The notes: generated from the letters alone by a model not told the origin. A stretch of 64,000 bases of DNA from Bauldia sp. (GCF_020442045.1 NZ_JAGRLA010000034.1:1-64000); one strand, 5' to 3'. Counted from the first letter of the stretch, positions 53,762 through 63,689 are shown. Numbers and translations are program-made.

Positions 53762-54665
53762 CGGCAATGCAGCGATCATCGACGGACGGGCGGTGGCCGC
53801 GCGGGTGACCGAACGGGTCGCCGAGGAGACAAGGCGGTTAAGGGCGGAAGCTGGCGTCGTGCCGGGACTTGCGGTGGTGCTGGTGGGCGATGACCCGGCG
53901 AGCCATGTCTATGTCGGCGCCAAGGGGCGAAAGGCCGATGAGCTCGGCTTTCACTCGGTCCAGCACACGATGGCGGCGACGACCAGCGAGGAAGAATTGC
54001 TGGCGCTGGTCGAGGCCCTCAACGGCAATCCCGAAATCCACGGAATCCTGATCCAGCTGCCGCTTCCCTCTCATATCGATACGGACCGCGTGATCGAGGC
54101 GATCCGGCCCGAGAAGGATGTCGACGGGCTGCATCCGGTCAATATCGGGCGGCTCGCGAGCGGCGCGGGAGAGGCCATGGTCCCGTGCACGCCGGCAGGC
54201 TGCATGATCCTGCTGCGCGGCGTTCTGGGAGATGGCCTCGACGGACTGGAGGCGGTCGTCGTCGGGCGATCGAACCTTGTGGGCAAGCCGATCGCCCAAC
54301 TCCTGCTCGCCGCGAACTGCACGGTCACCGTCGCGCATTCCAGGACACGTGACCTCGCAGATGTGGTTCGCCGGGCGGATGTCGTGGTGGCGGCGGTGGG
54401 CCGGCAGGAAATGATCCGCGGCGACTGGATCAAGCCCGGCGCGACGGTGATCGACGTTGGTACGAGCCGCATTCCGGCGCCCGAAAGAGGCGAGGGGAAG
54501 ATGCGGCTCGTCGGCGACGTCGCCTTCGATGAAGCCGTGGCGGTGGCCGGCGCCATCACACCGGTTCCCGGAGGCGTCGGGCCGATGACGATTGCCATGC
54601 TGATGGCCAATACCCTGATCGCCGCCTGCCGGAGTCTTGGGCAGCCGGTACCGAACCTTGGCTGA
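53733..54665 (+). CDS. folD: Bifunctional methylene-THF dehydrogenase/methenyl-THF cyclohydrolase
   Basis: Interconverts 5,10-methylene-THF and 10-formyl-THF. It has 310 residues with the catalytic [13 protein letters not shown] (Tyr and Lys of the family), [12 protein letters not shown] and the NADP-binding [18 protein letters not shown]. The signature [12 protein letters not shown] is intact. The start ATG 53733 lies inside purU. It converges on the hydroxyquinol genes with an 18-base gap. Confidence 0.96.
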   Translation: MAKGQSSSASGNAAIIDGRAVAARVTERVAEETRRLRAEAGVVPGLAVVLVGDDPASHVYVGAKGRKADELGFHSVQHTMAATTSEEELLALVEALNGNPEIHGILIQLPLPSHIDTDRVIEAIRPEKDVDGLHPVNIGRLASGAGEAMVPCTPAGCMILLRGVLGDGLDGLEAVVVGRSNLVGKPIAQLLLAANCTVTVAHSRTRDLADVVRRADVVVAAVGRQEMIRGDWIKPGATVIDVGTSRIPAPERGEGKMRLVGDVAFDEAVAVAGAITPVPGGVGPMTIAMLMANTLIAACRSLGQPVPNLG

Positions 54666-54683
54666 GGCCGTGAAAGGCCGACT

Positions 54684-55556
54684 TCAATCCGCCTCGGCCT
54701 GCCTCGCCAGGACAAAGTCGTGCCCGGCCACGTAGAACGGATTGGCGAGCCCGAGTTCCGATGCCCGTGCGCTGTCGTCCGTTTCGACGAACGGCTCGAC
54801 GAGGCTGCTCTTCACTCCGAAGACCGCGTCTGAATCGAGATAGGGATCGCCGGCGACGAAGACGTGGGTGGTGACCGGTTCGAAGCCCGGCGCGCCGACG
54901 ATGAAATGGATATGGGCCGGTCGCATCGGGTGACGCCCGAGCGCGGTCAGCATTCCACCGACCGGTCCATCGGTCGGAACGGGATAGGATGATGGCCTGA
55001 CGGTCCTGAAGTAGTAGCGGCCGTCCTTGCCGGTGGTGAAAAGCCCGCGAAGGTTCATATCCGGCTGGTCGGGATCCTGGACGTCGTAGGCGCCTTCCGA
55101 CGAGCTCTGCCAGACATCGAGGCAAGCGCCTTCGATCGGATTGCCGTCGAGATCGAGGACGCGCCCGGAGACCCAGGCCGGGTCACCCTTGCCGTCGAGC
55201 GAGATCGTATCGCCCATCGTCCTTGGCGGCGCGCCGGCAACATGGAACGGGCCGAGCACCGTCGATTCGGTTGCGCCGGACGGCTTCCGGTTGTTGATCG
55301 CATCCGCAAGCATCGAGACGCCGAGGGTGTCCGAAAGAAGGATGAATTCCTGGCGCTTGTCGTCGCATATCTTGCCGGTGTCGGTCAGGAATGCGATCGC
55401 CGCCAGCCATTCCTCCTGCGTCGGTTCGACCTCGCGGATGACGGCATGAAGATGAGTGACGACGGAGGTCATGATCTCCCTCAGGCGCGGGCTTTCGCAG
55501 CCGGCCATGCGGTCGATGACCGCCGCGGTCGCGGACATTTCGTTGAAGTCACGCAT
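54684..55556 (-). CDS. Hydroxyquinol (intradiol) 1,2-dioxygenase
   Basis: Ring-cleaving non-heme iron(III) dioxygenase of 290 residues. The four iron ligands are Tyr157 (EGAYDVQ), Tyr191 (SSYPVP), His215 and His217 (RPAHIHF). The N-terminal helical linker (residues 1-100) fits the catechol/hydroxyquinol dioxygenase group. Next to maleylacetate reductase, the substrate is most likely hydroxyquinol, giving maleylacetate; catechol cleavage cannot be excluded. It is the last gene of the operon. Confidence 0.92.
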   Translation of the reverse strand: MRDFNEMSATAAVIDRMAGCESPRLREIMTSVVTHLHAVIREVEPTQEEWLAAIAFLTDTGKICDDKRQEFILLSDTLGVSMLADAINNRKPSGATESTVLGPFHVAGAPPRTMGDTISLDGKGDPAWVSGRVLDLDGNPIEGACLDVWQSSSEGAYDVQDPDQPDMNLRGLFTTGKDGRYYFRTVRPSSYPVPTDGPVGGMLTALGRHPMRPAHIHFIVGAPGFEPVTTHVFVAGDPYLDSDAVFGVKSSLVEPFVETDDSARASELGLANPFYVAGHDFVLARQAEAD

Positions 55557-55577
55557 TCCTCTGTTCCTCCCGGGCTG

Positions 55578-56642
55578 TCAGGCGGTCGGCCGCCTCCCTT
55601 GCCAGGCATTCTCAAGCAGCAGCCTTATCGCATGGGGCTCAATCGGTGCAGGGTTCGGATATGGCGTCGTGACGGCCAGTTCGGCCGCACGGTCGAGGCC
55701 CGTCCCGGACATGCCGATCTCGCGAAGCGAGGTGGGTGCGCCGGCGTCTTTCGCCAGATCGAAGAGCGCGCCAGGCGCGTCGTCAGAGGCCAGGGCGCGG
55801 GCGACCCTGGCCATGGCGTCGCCGGCATGGGGCGCGTTGAAGGCCGCGACATGGGGCAGGATGACCGTGTGGGTCTCGGCATGGGCCAGGCCGAAGCTGC
55901 CGCCCAGTATGTGGCAGAGCTTGTGGTGCAGGCCCATCGACGTGTTGCCGAGGACCAGCCCGCACAGCCATGCGCCGTAAAGGGCGCTGGCGCGGGCTTC
56001 GGACTCGTCGCCCGCGGCGGCAATGCCGGGGATGGCGGCGCCGAGGGCGCGTATCCCTTCCTCGGCCATCATCGATACCACCGGATTCCCGTCCGGCGCG
56101 TAGAGCGCCTCGACCGCATGGGCGATCGCATTCATGCCGGACGTCACGGATATCGCGGTGGGCAGGCCGAGTGTGAGGTCCACGTCATAGATGACGGCTT
56201 CGGGAAGAATGCGGGGGTCGCGGACGGTTACCTTTTGACCGTCCGCCGTCTCGCCGAGGATATCCGTCATCTCCGAGCCGGAATAGGTTGTCGGTATGAT
56301 CAGTTGCGGAAGGTCCGTCCGATAGGCGATGGCCTTGGCGAGGCCGGTCGTCGACCCGCCGCCGATCGCAACGACACCGTCTATTTCATTCGCGGTGACA
56401 ACCGCCATCGCCTCTTCGGTGACCTCGACAGGTGTGTGCATGCGCGCCTTGGAAAGGATTGCGGCGCACCGGTCGCCGAGGTAGCCCGCTGCCATGTCGG
56501 CGAGCCGAGCCTGACCGGGCGTCGATACGACCAGCGCGCGGGCAATGCCCAACCGTTCGGCTTCTTCCGCAAGCCGGTCACGGGTTCCCGAACCAAAGAC
56601 AACCCGGCTCGGCGAGGACTGATAGACAAAGCCGGGTATCAC
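55578..56642 (-). CDS. Maleylacetate reductase (iron-containing alcohol dehydrogenase family)
   Basis: Reduces maleylacetate to 3-oxoadipate with NAD(P)H. It has 354 residues with dehydroquinate synthase-like/Fe-ADH fold: VVAIGGGSTTGLAKAIA, IPTTYSGSEMT, and HKLCHILGGSFGLAHAETH. Replacement of metal-site residues is normal in this branch. It lies between the SDR and dioxygenase genes with gaps of 16 and 21 bases. Confidence 0.92.
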   Translation of the reverse strand: MIPGFVYQSSPSRVVFGSGTRDRLAEEAERLGIARALVVSTPGQARLADMAAGYLGDRCAAILSKARMHTPVEVTEEAMAVVTANEIDGVVAIGGGSTTGLAKAIAYRTDLPQLIIPTTYSGSEMTDILGETADGQKVTVRDPRILPEAVIYDVDLTLGLPTAISVTSGMNAIAHAVEALYAPDGNPVVSMMAEEGIRALGAAIPGIAAAGDESEARASALYGAWLCGLVLGNTSMGLHHKLCHILGGSFGLAHAETHTVILPHVAAFNAPHAGDAMARVARALASDDAPGALFDLAKDAGAPTSLREIGMSGTGLDRAAELAVTTPYPNPAPIEPHAIRLLLENAWQGRRPTA

Positions 56643-56658
56643 CGGTCTGCCTCCGTCT

Positions 56659-57444
56659 TCAGATGGCCAGCCAGCCTCCGTCGATGGCGAGGACGTGACC
56701 GGTCACCATGCTCGAGGCGCGGCTGGCGAGATAGAGGATGCCGCCGGCCATCTCCTCCGGTTCCGCGAAACGTCCCATCGGCGTCCGCCCCTCGATCGCA
56801 GCGACCATTTCCTCATCCTCGCGGAGTTTGACGGTGAGCTGGGTCTTCACGAAGGTCGGGGCAATCGCGTTGACCCGGACGCCACGCGGTGCCCATTCGG
56901 CGGCAAGACCGCGGGTGAGGTTCACCAATGCCCCCTTGGTCGAATAATAGCCAATGCTCGGGAACAGGCCGCCGCCGGAGAGGCCCATGATCGACGAGAC
57001 GTTGATGATCCGCCCGTCGCCGGCGGCCAGCATGTGCCGGCCGGCCTCACGGCAGGCGACGAAAGCGGCGGTCAGGTTGACATCGAGGATGTCGTGCCAG
57101 TCCTGGGACGAGAATTCCTCGGTCGGAATGCGTCGGGTTATGCCGGCATTGTTGACGAGGATGCAGAGGCTGCCGAATTCGGCATAGGCCTTGGCGATCG
57201 TATCGACGATTGCCGATTCATCGGCGACATCGAGCGCATAAGCGATCGCGTCACCTCCGGCATGGTTGATTTCCGCGGCGACCGTCTTGGCGGCATCGCC
57301 GTCGACGTCCGTCACCGCGACGCGGGCTCCGGCCGAGGCCAGCGTCGTCGCCGCCATCTTGCCGATGCCGGAACCCGCTCCGGTGACCAGGGCGACATCA
57401 CCATCGACACGAAAGAGATCGAAGACGTTGAAGGGCGTTTCCAT
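56659..57444 (-). CDS. Short-chain dehydrogenase/reductase (SDR)
   Basis: A 261-residue NAD(P)-dependent oxidoreductase. The cofactor loop is TGAGSGIG, followed by NNAG, catalytic Ser in INVSSIMG and YxxxK as YYSTK. An aspartate after the second strand (VTDVDG) suggests NAD preference. ATG 57444 starts the conserved region, five bases after the flavin reductase stop. Its role in the hydroxyquinol operon is unclear; it may process a side chain or an upstream metabolite. Confidence 0.9.
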   Translation of the reverse strand: METPFNVFDLFRVDGDVALVTGAGSGIGKMAATTLASAGARVAVTDVDGDAAKTVAAEINHAGGDAIAYALDVADESAIVDTIAKAYAEFGSLCILVNNAGITRRIPTEEFSSQDWHDILDVNLTAAFVACREAGRHMLAAGDGRIINVSSIMGLSGGGLFPSIGYYSTKGALVNLTRGLAAEWAPRGVRVNAIAPTFVKTQLTVKLREDEEMVAAIEGRTPMGRFAEPEEMAGGILYLASRASSMVTGHVLAIDGGWLAI

Positions 57445-57449
57445 AGCGC

Positions 57450-57974
57450 TCACCAGAATTCGGGCAGCGGTGTTTCCGCTCCGCGTTTTGATTGAAGGGC
57501 GGCATAGTGCCCGTCGTAATAGAGAAGTGGCGGTCTGTCCTCGGCCTCCATATTCAGAACATGGCCGATGAAGATGGTGTGATCGCCGCAATCATGGCTC
57601 GCAGCGAGGTCGGCGGTGATCCTGGCGGAGACGTCGACGAGAGCGGGGATTGCATCGATCTCGATGAAGCGGGGGGCGAGGTCGGGCACCAGGCGGCCGG
57701 CGAAGTGGTTGGCGTGGTCGGTCTGTCCGGCGGCAAGGATATTCACCGCGAAACGTCGGGCCTCGATGAGATAGGCGTGCATATGCGCCCGCCTGGCGAC
57801 CGAAACGACGCAAAGCGGCGGATCAAGCGAGCCAGACATGAACGCGTTCGCCGTCATGCCATGGGCTTTGCCGCCCGATTTCGCCGTAATCACCGTGACG
57901 CCGGTGGCAAACCGCCCCATGACCTTTCGGAAATGCAGCGGATCGATCTCATGCGACTGCGCAGTCCGATTCAT
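57450..57974 (-). CDS. Flavin reductase (two-component monooxygenase reductase)
   Basis: A 174-residue FMN/FAD reductase of the HpaC-like family. FRKVMGRFATGVTVITA, GMTANAFMSGSLDPPLCVVSVAR and FAVNILAAGQ are the typical segments, and the GDHTIFIGHV ending is complete. It supplies reduced flavin to an aromatic hydroxylase, expected to make hydroxyquinol from resorcinol or a phenol. The oxygenase gene is not in this operon. It is the first gene of the run. Confidence 0.9.
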   Translation of the reverse strand: MNRTAQSHEIDPLHFRKVMGRFATGVTVITAKSGGKAHGMTANAFMSGSLDPPLCVVSVARRAHMHAYLIEARRFAVNILAAGQTDHANHFAGRLVPDLAPRFIEIDAIPALVDVSARITADLAASHDCGDHTIFIGHVLNMEAEDRPPLLYYDGHYAALQSKRGAETPLPEFW

Positions 57975-58132
57975 CGATCCAGTCTAGTTGCTTCGACGCC
58001 TCGCGTGTTAGCTCAATTCGGTGGAACAGGTAAGGAGTCGGACCAGGAGACGTCTGCGGCCGCGAGGTCTGTGGCAATCGGCGGTGACCGTGCCTATCTG
58101 TCTGCGAACCTCAGGCGAAGACGGGGCGATAC

Positions 58133-60862
58133 GTGGCACCAATCCCTGTAGATGGCGGCGCTCCGGCCGGTGAGGCAGTGACCGCCGCGTGGGCGGAGCC
58201 GGCCGACGAGGTCATCGACGCGCTCGCCAGCAGCCGGGCGGGGCTGACTGCCGCCGAGGCAGAGACGAGGCTCGAAACCTGCGGGCCAAACAGGCTGCCG
58301 GCGACGAAGGGGCGGAGCGCGCTCGCCCGGTTCCTCGGCCAGTTCACCAATATCCTGATCTACGTCCTGCTGGCATCGGCGGTCGTCGCGGCCTTTCTCG
58401 GCGAGCTGGTCGATGCCGGCGTTATTCTCGGCGTGGTCATCGCCAATGCCGCTATCGGCTTCGTCCAGGAGGGGCGCGCGGAACGCGCGCTCGACGCGAT
58501 CCGGGGCATGATAACGCCGAGCGCCTCGGTAATCCGCGACGGGCAGCGATCGACGGTGGATGTCGAGGACCTGGTCCCCGGCGATATCGTGCTGCTCGAG
58601 GCAGGTGACAGGACGCCGGCCGACCTGAGGCTGATCAAGGCGCGCAATCTGCGGATCGAGGAAGCGGTCCTCACCGGTGAATCGGTTCCGGTCGACAAGG
58701 GGACGGACGCGGTCAAGGCGGACGCGGTCCTCGGCGACCGCACGTCCATGGCGTTCTCCGGCACGCTGGTCGTGGCCGGTCACGCGGCGGGGGTCGTGGC
58801 CGCGACCGGCGGATCGACCGAGCTTGGCAAGATCAGCAAGCTTCTCGGCTCGGTCGAGCCGATGACGACGCCGCTGGTCAGGCAGATGGATCGGTTCGCC
58901 GGACAGCTCACGGCGGCGATCCTGGCGATCGCCGTGGTCGGCTTCGGTTTCGCGGTGCTGGTCCGCGGCTACACCATGACCGATGCCATGATGGCAATGG
59001 TCGGTCTCGTCGTCGCGGCGATACCCGAGGGACTCCCGGCGGTGATGACCATCACGCTGGCGATCGGCGTCCAGCGGATGGCGAGACGCAATGCGGTTGT
59101 CCGGCGCCTGCCGGCGGTGGAGACGCTCGGGGCGGTATCGGTGATCTGTTCCGACAAGACCGGAACGCTGACACGCAATGAAATGACGGTCCGCAGCGTC
59201 GTGACCGCGGACGGCGAGGTGGCCGTCACCGGGGTCGGCTACGATCCGGATGGGGCCTTCGAGGCCGGAGGCGCCGCGATCGATGCGGCGGATGCTCCAT
59301 TGTTGCGGGAACTCACCACCGCCGCCTTGCTGTGCAACGACGCGAGCCTGCGATCGAGCGAAAGTGGCTGGATCGTCGAGGGCGACCCGATGGAAGGGGC
59401 GCTCGTGTCCCTTGCGATCAAGGCTGGGCGCGAAGGCGATGGAACCCGCGAGAAATATCACCGCCTCGACGAGATCCCCTTCGATTCCCGCCATCGCTAC
59501 ATGGCAACGCTTCATCGTGTCGGGGAGGGCGGCCGGGTCATCTACATCAAGGGCGCTCCGGAGCGCATCCTGTCGCGTTGCCGCGAGCAGCTCGGTTCAA
59601 CCGGCCCGGAGCCGATCGATCGCGACCGGTGGCATAGCGAGATCCATCGGCTCGCGTCGGATGGCCAGCGCATCCTGGCGCTCGGGATGCGGCGGGTCGA
59701 GGACGGGGCGGATCATCTGACCTCCGCCATTGTCGAGGAAGGCGTCGTCTTCCTCGGGATTCTCGGAATGATCGATCCCCCACGGGTCGATGCGATCGAT
59801 GCCGTCGAGGAGTGCCGGGCGGCCGGGATCGCGGTCAAGATGATCACCGGTGATCATGCCTCGACCGCCTCGGCGATCGGCCGGCAGACCGGGATCCTCG
59901 ACCATGACAGGGTGGTCACCGGAGACGTTCTCGACGATCTCGACGAGGCCGGATTCCGCGAGGCGGCCCGGCACACGGCGGTCTTCGCGCGGACCAGCCC
60001 AGAACACAAGCTGAGGATCGTCGAGGCGCTGCAGGCGGAGCACGGGATCGTCGCCATGACCGGCGACGGGGTCAATGATGCACCGGCCCTGAAGCGCGCC
60101 GATGTCGGGGTCGCAATGGGAAGAAAAGGCACCGAGGCGGCGAAGGAAGCCGCCGAAATGGTGCTGCTCGACGACAACTTCGCGTCAATCGTCGCCGCGG
60201 TGCGTGAAGGGCGCACGGTCTACGACAACCTGAAGAAGGTGATCGGCTGGACACTGCCGACGAGCGGCGGCGAGGCCCTGGTCATCCTCGCCGCCGTTCT
60301 GATGGGTTTGGCCTTGCCGGTCACCCCGGTGCAGATTCTGTGGATCAACATGGTCACCGTCATCGCGCTCGGGCTGACGCTGGCCTTTGAGCCGACGGAA
60401 CCGGGCGCCATGCGGCGACCGCCACGTTCGTCAAACGAGCCGCTGCTGTCGGGCTTCCTGATGTGGCGCGTGATCTTCGTCTCGGCGCTCTTCGTCATCG
60501 GCGCTTTCGGGATGTTTTTCTGGGCGCTCGAGCGCGGTCTCGATCTGGCGGAAGCGCGGACGATCGTGGTGAATACCATCGTCGTGATGGAGATCTTCTA
60601 CCTGTTCAGCATCCGGTACCTCCATATGACGTCGCTGACGCTTCGTGGCCTCCTGGGGACGCCGGCCGTGCTGATCGGGGTCGCTATCATCGTCGTGGCC
60701 CAGCTCGTCTTCACCTACGCCCCCTTCATGCAGGTCCTCTTCGACACGCGGGCCATCGCGGTGAGCGACGGCATCGCCGTTATTGCGATCGGCATTGGCC
60801 TGCTGGCGGTGCTTGAGCTGGAGAAGCTGATCCGTCGGGGGCTGGGCATTCGGGACCAGTGA
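58133..60862 (+). CDS. P-type cation-transporting ATPase (P2-like)
   Basis: A 909-residue ion pump with the full P-type layout: actuator TGES, phosphorylation motif DKTGT (Asp341), nucleotide domain KGAPERIL, hinge TGDGVNDAPAL, and about ten membrane helices. M4 has PEGLP as in calcium and sodium pumps. M5 (TSGGEALVI) keeps the Glu of SERCA position 771 but lacks Asn768. M6 (WINMVTVIALG) keeps Asn796 but has Val at Asp800. The ion is therefore uncertain; automatic names such as calcium ATPase would be unsafe. It starts at GTG 58133 and is transcribed alone. Confidence 0.92.
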   Translation: MAPIPVDGGAPAGEAVTAAWAEPADEVIDALASSRAGLTAAEAETRLETCGPNRLPATKGRSALARFLGQFTNILIYVLLASAVVAAFLGELVDAGVILGVVIANAAIGFVQEGRAERALDAIRGMITPSASVIRDGQRSTVDVEDLVPGDIVLLEAGDRTPADLRLIKARNLRIEEAVLTGESVPVDKGTDAVKADAVLGDRTSMAFSGTLVVAGHAAGVVAATGGSTELGKISKLLGSVEPMTTPLVRQMDRFAGQLTAAILAIAVVGFGFAVLVRGYTMTDAMMAMVGLVVAAIPEGLPAVMTITLAIGVQRMARRNAVVRRLPAVETLGAVSVICSDKTGTLTRNEMTVRSVVTADGEVAVTGVGYDPDGAFEAGGAAIDAADAPLLRELTTAALLCNDASLRSSESGWIVEGDPMEGALVSLAIKAGREGDGTREKYHRLDEIPFDSRHRYMATLHRVGEGGRVIYIKGAPERILSRCREQLGSTGPEPIDRDRWHSEIHRLASDGQRILALGMRRVEDGADHLTSAIVEEGVVFLGILGMIDPPRVDAIDAVEECRAAGIAVKMITGDHASTASAIGRQTGILDHDRVVTGDVLDDLDEAGFREAARHTAVFARTSPEHKLRIVEALQAEHGIVAMTGDGVNDAPALKRADVGVAMGRKGTEAAKEAAEMVLLDDNFASIVAAVREGRTVYDNLKKVIGWTLPTSGGEALVILAAVLMGLALPVTPVQILWINMVTVIALGLTLAFEPTEPGAMRRPPRSSNEPLLSGFLMWRVIFVSALFVIGAFGMFFWALERGLDLAEARTIVVNTIVVMEIFYLFSIRYLHMTSLTLRGLLGTPAVLIGVAIIVVAQLVFTYAPFMQVLFDTRAIAVSDGIAVIAIGIGLLAVLELEKLIRRGLGIRDQ

Positions 60863-60961
60863 TGCTCGACAAAAGGAGGCTTGGTTCTGCCACAGAGCGG
60901 GCATAACCTTGTCGATGAGCGGAATCACAACCAAACACCGGACGTTCGGAGATTGATCACC

Positions 60962-62008
60962 GTGATCAACAAGCAAGCTCTTTCGCGCCGTTTGCGCGCC
61001 ACCCTTGCCGCGGCCCTCGGACTGGGCCTGATGGCGGCGCAGGGGATCGAGGCGGCGTCGGCATCGACCCTTGAAGACGTGCGCGGCCGTGACAAGCTGA
61101 TCTGCGGCATCAGCGAGGGATTGGCGGGATTTTCGGACAAGGACGAGGCGGGTAACTGGTATGGCTTCGACGTCGATTTCTGCCGGGCCGTCGCCGCTGC
61201 CGTGCTCGGTGATCCTCAGAAGGTCGACTATGTCCAGCTTTCGGCGAATGACCGCTTCAAGGCCTTGACCGATGGCAAGATCGACCTGCTGTCGCGCAAC
61301 AGCACGTGGACGATGTCGCGCGATCTCGATCTCGATCTCGATTTCGCGGGTATCGCCTATTACGACGGGCAAGGTTTCCTTGCGCATGCCGTCGACGGGA
61401 TGACGAGCGCGCTCGAACTCAACGGCGCGAGGATTTGCGTCGTCAGTGGCACGACCACCGAGGAAAACGCGGCGGAATATTTCGCAGATAATGGAATGGA
61501 CGTGACGTTTCTGCGCTTCGCCGACAGGGGCCAGGCCCGGAAGGCCTATGCGTCCGGTGAATGCGATGTCTATACCGCGGACAGTTCGGCCCTGGCGGCC
61601 GAGCGATCCCTACTGGACGTTCCGGACGATCATGTGATCCTCAGCGAGGTGATCTCGAAGGAACCCCTTGGGCCGGTCACACGCGAGGGCGATCCGCAAT
61701 GGACCGAGCTGGTCCGTTGGGTGCTCTACGGGCTGATCAATGCCGAGGAAGCGGAACTCACCGCGGCATCGGTCGACGAGAAGACCGGTGATCCGGCCAA
61801 GCGCCACAAGGCGATGCAATTCGGTGCGCCGGGCGTCAAGGAATTTGGCCTGAGTGACGATTGGCTGATCGTCGTGCTGAACGCCGTTGGCAACTACAGC
61901 GACATCTTCGAAAGAAATCTGGGGGAACAGACTCCGCTTGCTCTGCGTCGCGGGGTCAATGCGTTGTGGACGCGCGGCGGGATCCTCTACGCCCCGCCAA
62001 TGCACTAG
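60962..62008 (+). CDS. General amino-acid ABC transporter substrate-binding protein (AapJ-like)
   Basis: A 348-residue periplasmic protein. GTG 60962 has GGAG 10 bases upstream and gives a signal peptide (MINKQALSRRLRATLAAALG, cleavage near ASA). The type II binding fold is seen in LICGISEGLAGFS, GFDVDFCRAVAAAVLG and DLLSRNSTWTMSRD, as in AapJ/BztA for general L-amino acids. No permease or ATPase genes follow. It may serve a transporter encoded elsewhere. Confidence 0.9.
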   Translation: MINKQALSRRLRATLAAALGLGLMAAQGIEAASASTLEDVRGRDKLICGISEGLAGFSDKDEAGNWYGFDVDFCRAVAAAVLGDPQKVDYVQLSANDRFKALTDGKIDLLSRNSTWTMSRDLDLDLDFAGIAYYDGQGFLAHAVDGMTSALELNGARICVVSGTTTEENAAEYFADNGMDVTFLRFADRGQARKAYASGECDVYTADSSALAAERSLLDVPDDHVILSEVISKEPLGPVTREGDPQWTELVRWVLYGLINAEEAELTAASVDEKTGDPAKRHKAMQFGAPGVKEFGLSDDWLIVVLNAVGNYSDIFERNLGEQTPLALRRGVNALWTRGGILYAPPMH

Positions 62009-62042
62009 CCGGCGCGTCATGAACCGCTTACGGAGTCCCGAA

Positions 62043-63689
62043 GTGAACCGATCGATAGTCCTCTTCGCAGGCCTGCGCGCGATTGTGCTGGTCATCGTCG
62101 CGGCCTGTGCTTCCCCCGTGTTCGCACAGACCCGGCTCAGTTCCCAGGATCTGGCCGCCGTCCGGGTCAACATCGTCGACCTGCTGGCCAACGAACCAAA
62201 CCTGCCGCTCCCGGTCCGCCAGCGGCAGGAGGCGCTCGCGACCTATTACAGCGAGCAGAATGGCGACCTTCTCTGGCTCGGTCAGGAACGCGCACCGGCC
62301 TTCATCGAATGGCTCCGCTCGGCGGCCGATGACGGACTGGATCCCGCCTCGTATCCCGCCGACCAGCTCGTCAGCCTGAACGAGGCCGTGCCGGTGACCG
62401 ATGCCCGCGGTCGCGCGATTATCGAGCTGCATTTTTCGGCGGCGTTCCTCGAATACGCTTCCGACCTCAAGGTCGGGCGGTTCCTGCCCAGGAAGGTCGA
62501 TCCGAATTTCTTCCTGCAAAAGCGGGAGATCGATCAGGTCGCCGCGCTGGATCAGTTGGCGGCAGCCGAGAACCTCGATCAGTTCTTCATCAGCTGGCAG
62601 CCGAGCGCTCCGGAATATGCGGCGCTTCGGGTCGCGCTGAGCGACTATCGGGCGCTGCTTGCGAATGGCGGATGGCCGACCGTGCCCCTCGGGGATTCCC
62701 TGAAGCCGGGGATGACCGATCCCCGCGTGCCGGCCCTGCGGGCGCGGCTCGCGGTCACCGACGGGGCGTCTCCGGTGGCTCCGCCGGGGGCAGAGGACGT
62801 CTACGACGACGAGCTCGTCGCGGTGGTCAGGAGTTTCCAGAAGCGACACGGGCTCGATGTCGACGGGATCGCCGGCAAGGCGACCATCGTCGCGATGAAC
62901 GTCCCGGTCGAGGACCGCATCGAGGAAATCGTCGTCGCGATGGAGCGGTGGCGCTGGATGCCCGAGTCGCTCGGCAGCAAGTACGTGATGGTCAACATCG
63001 CCGGCTTCGAATTGAAGCGGGTGAGCGATGGCAAGGTCGAGGAGAAGATGGCGGTGGTGGTCGGCAAGCCGTATCACCGGACGCCGGTTTTCAGCGACGA
63101 AATCCGATATCTCGAATTCAACCCCTACTGGAACGTGCCGGCCGGCATCGCCATCAAGGAAGAGCTGCCGAAGCTCAAGAAGAATCCCGCTGCGCGCGCG
63201 GCGGCCGGTTTCGAGGCGGTGCAGGGCGACAAGGTCTATTCGCTGACGTCAATCAACTGGAACCGGTATGGTCCGGGCAACTTCCCGTTCCAGATCCGGC
63301 AACGGCCCGGGCCGAATAATGCGCTTGGCCGTGTCAAGTACATGTTCCCGAACCAGTTCAACGTGTACCTCCACGACACGCCGGCGAAGAGCCTGTTCAG
63401 CCGCTCGGATCGAGCATTCAGCCATGGGTGCGTGCGGTTGTCTCGGCCGCTGGAATTCGCCCCGCCGGTGCTGGCGGCGGGTGGCGTTTCCGGGTGGAAC
63501 ATGGCGCGGGTCAACAGCGTCATCGCCAGCGGCAAGCGGACGGTCGTGAATCTCGAAAAGCCGCTGCCGGTCCACATCACCTATTTCACCGCCTGGGTCG
63601 ACCAGGGGGTGCCCAACTTCCGCGCCGACGTCTATGACCAGGACGAGAAGCTGATTGCCGCGCTTGGCGGCAAGTCGATCGCCTGGTAG
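62043..63689 (+). CDS. L,D-transpeptidase (YcbB/LdtD-like)
   Basis: A 548-residue periplasmic peptidoglycan cross-linking enzyme that makes 3-3 bonds. GTG 62043 has GGAG seven bases upstream; ATG 62019 is in frame but lacks a ribosome site. A signal peptide (IVLVIVAACASPVFA) is followed by a large N-terminal scaffold domain, a peptidoglycan-binding domain (VVRSFQKRHGLDVDGIAGKAT), and a YkuD domain with catalytic Cys463 in SHGCVRL. All catalytic residues are intact. Confidence 0.95.
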   Translation: MNRSIVLFAGLRAIVLVIVAACASPVFAQTRLSSQDLAAVRVNIVDLLANEPNLPLPVRQRQEALATYYSEQNGDLLWLGQERAPAFIEWLRSAADDGLDPASYPADQLVSLNEAVPVTDARGRAIIELHFSAAFLEYASDLKVGRFLPRKVDPNFFLQKREIDQVAALDQLAAAENLDQFFISWQPSAPEYAALRVALSDYRALLANGGWPTVPLGDSLKPGMTDPRVPALRARLAVTDGASPVAPPGAEDVYDDELVAVVRSFQKRHGLDVDGIAGKATIVAMNVPVEDRIEEIVVAMERWRWMPESLGSKYVMVNIAGFELKRVSDGKVEEKMAVVVGKPYHRTPVFSDEIRYLEFNPYWNVPAGIAIKEELPKLKKNPAARAAAGFEAVQGDKVYSLTSINWNRYGPGNFPFQIRQRPGPNNALGRVKYMFPNQFNVYLHDTPAKSLFSRSDRAFSHGCVRLSRPLEFAPPVLAAGGVSGWNMARVNSVIASGKRTVVNLEKPLPVHITYFTAWVDQGVPNFRADVYDQDEKLIAALGGKSIAW

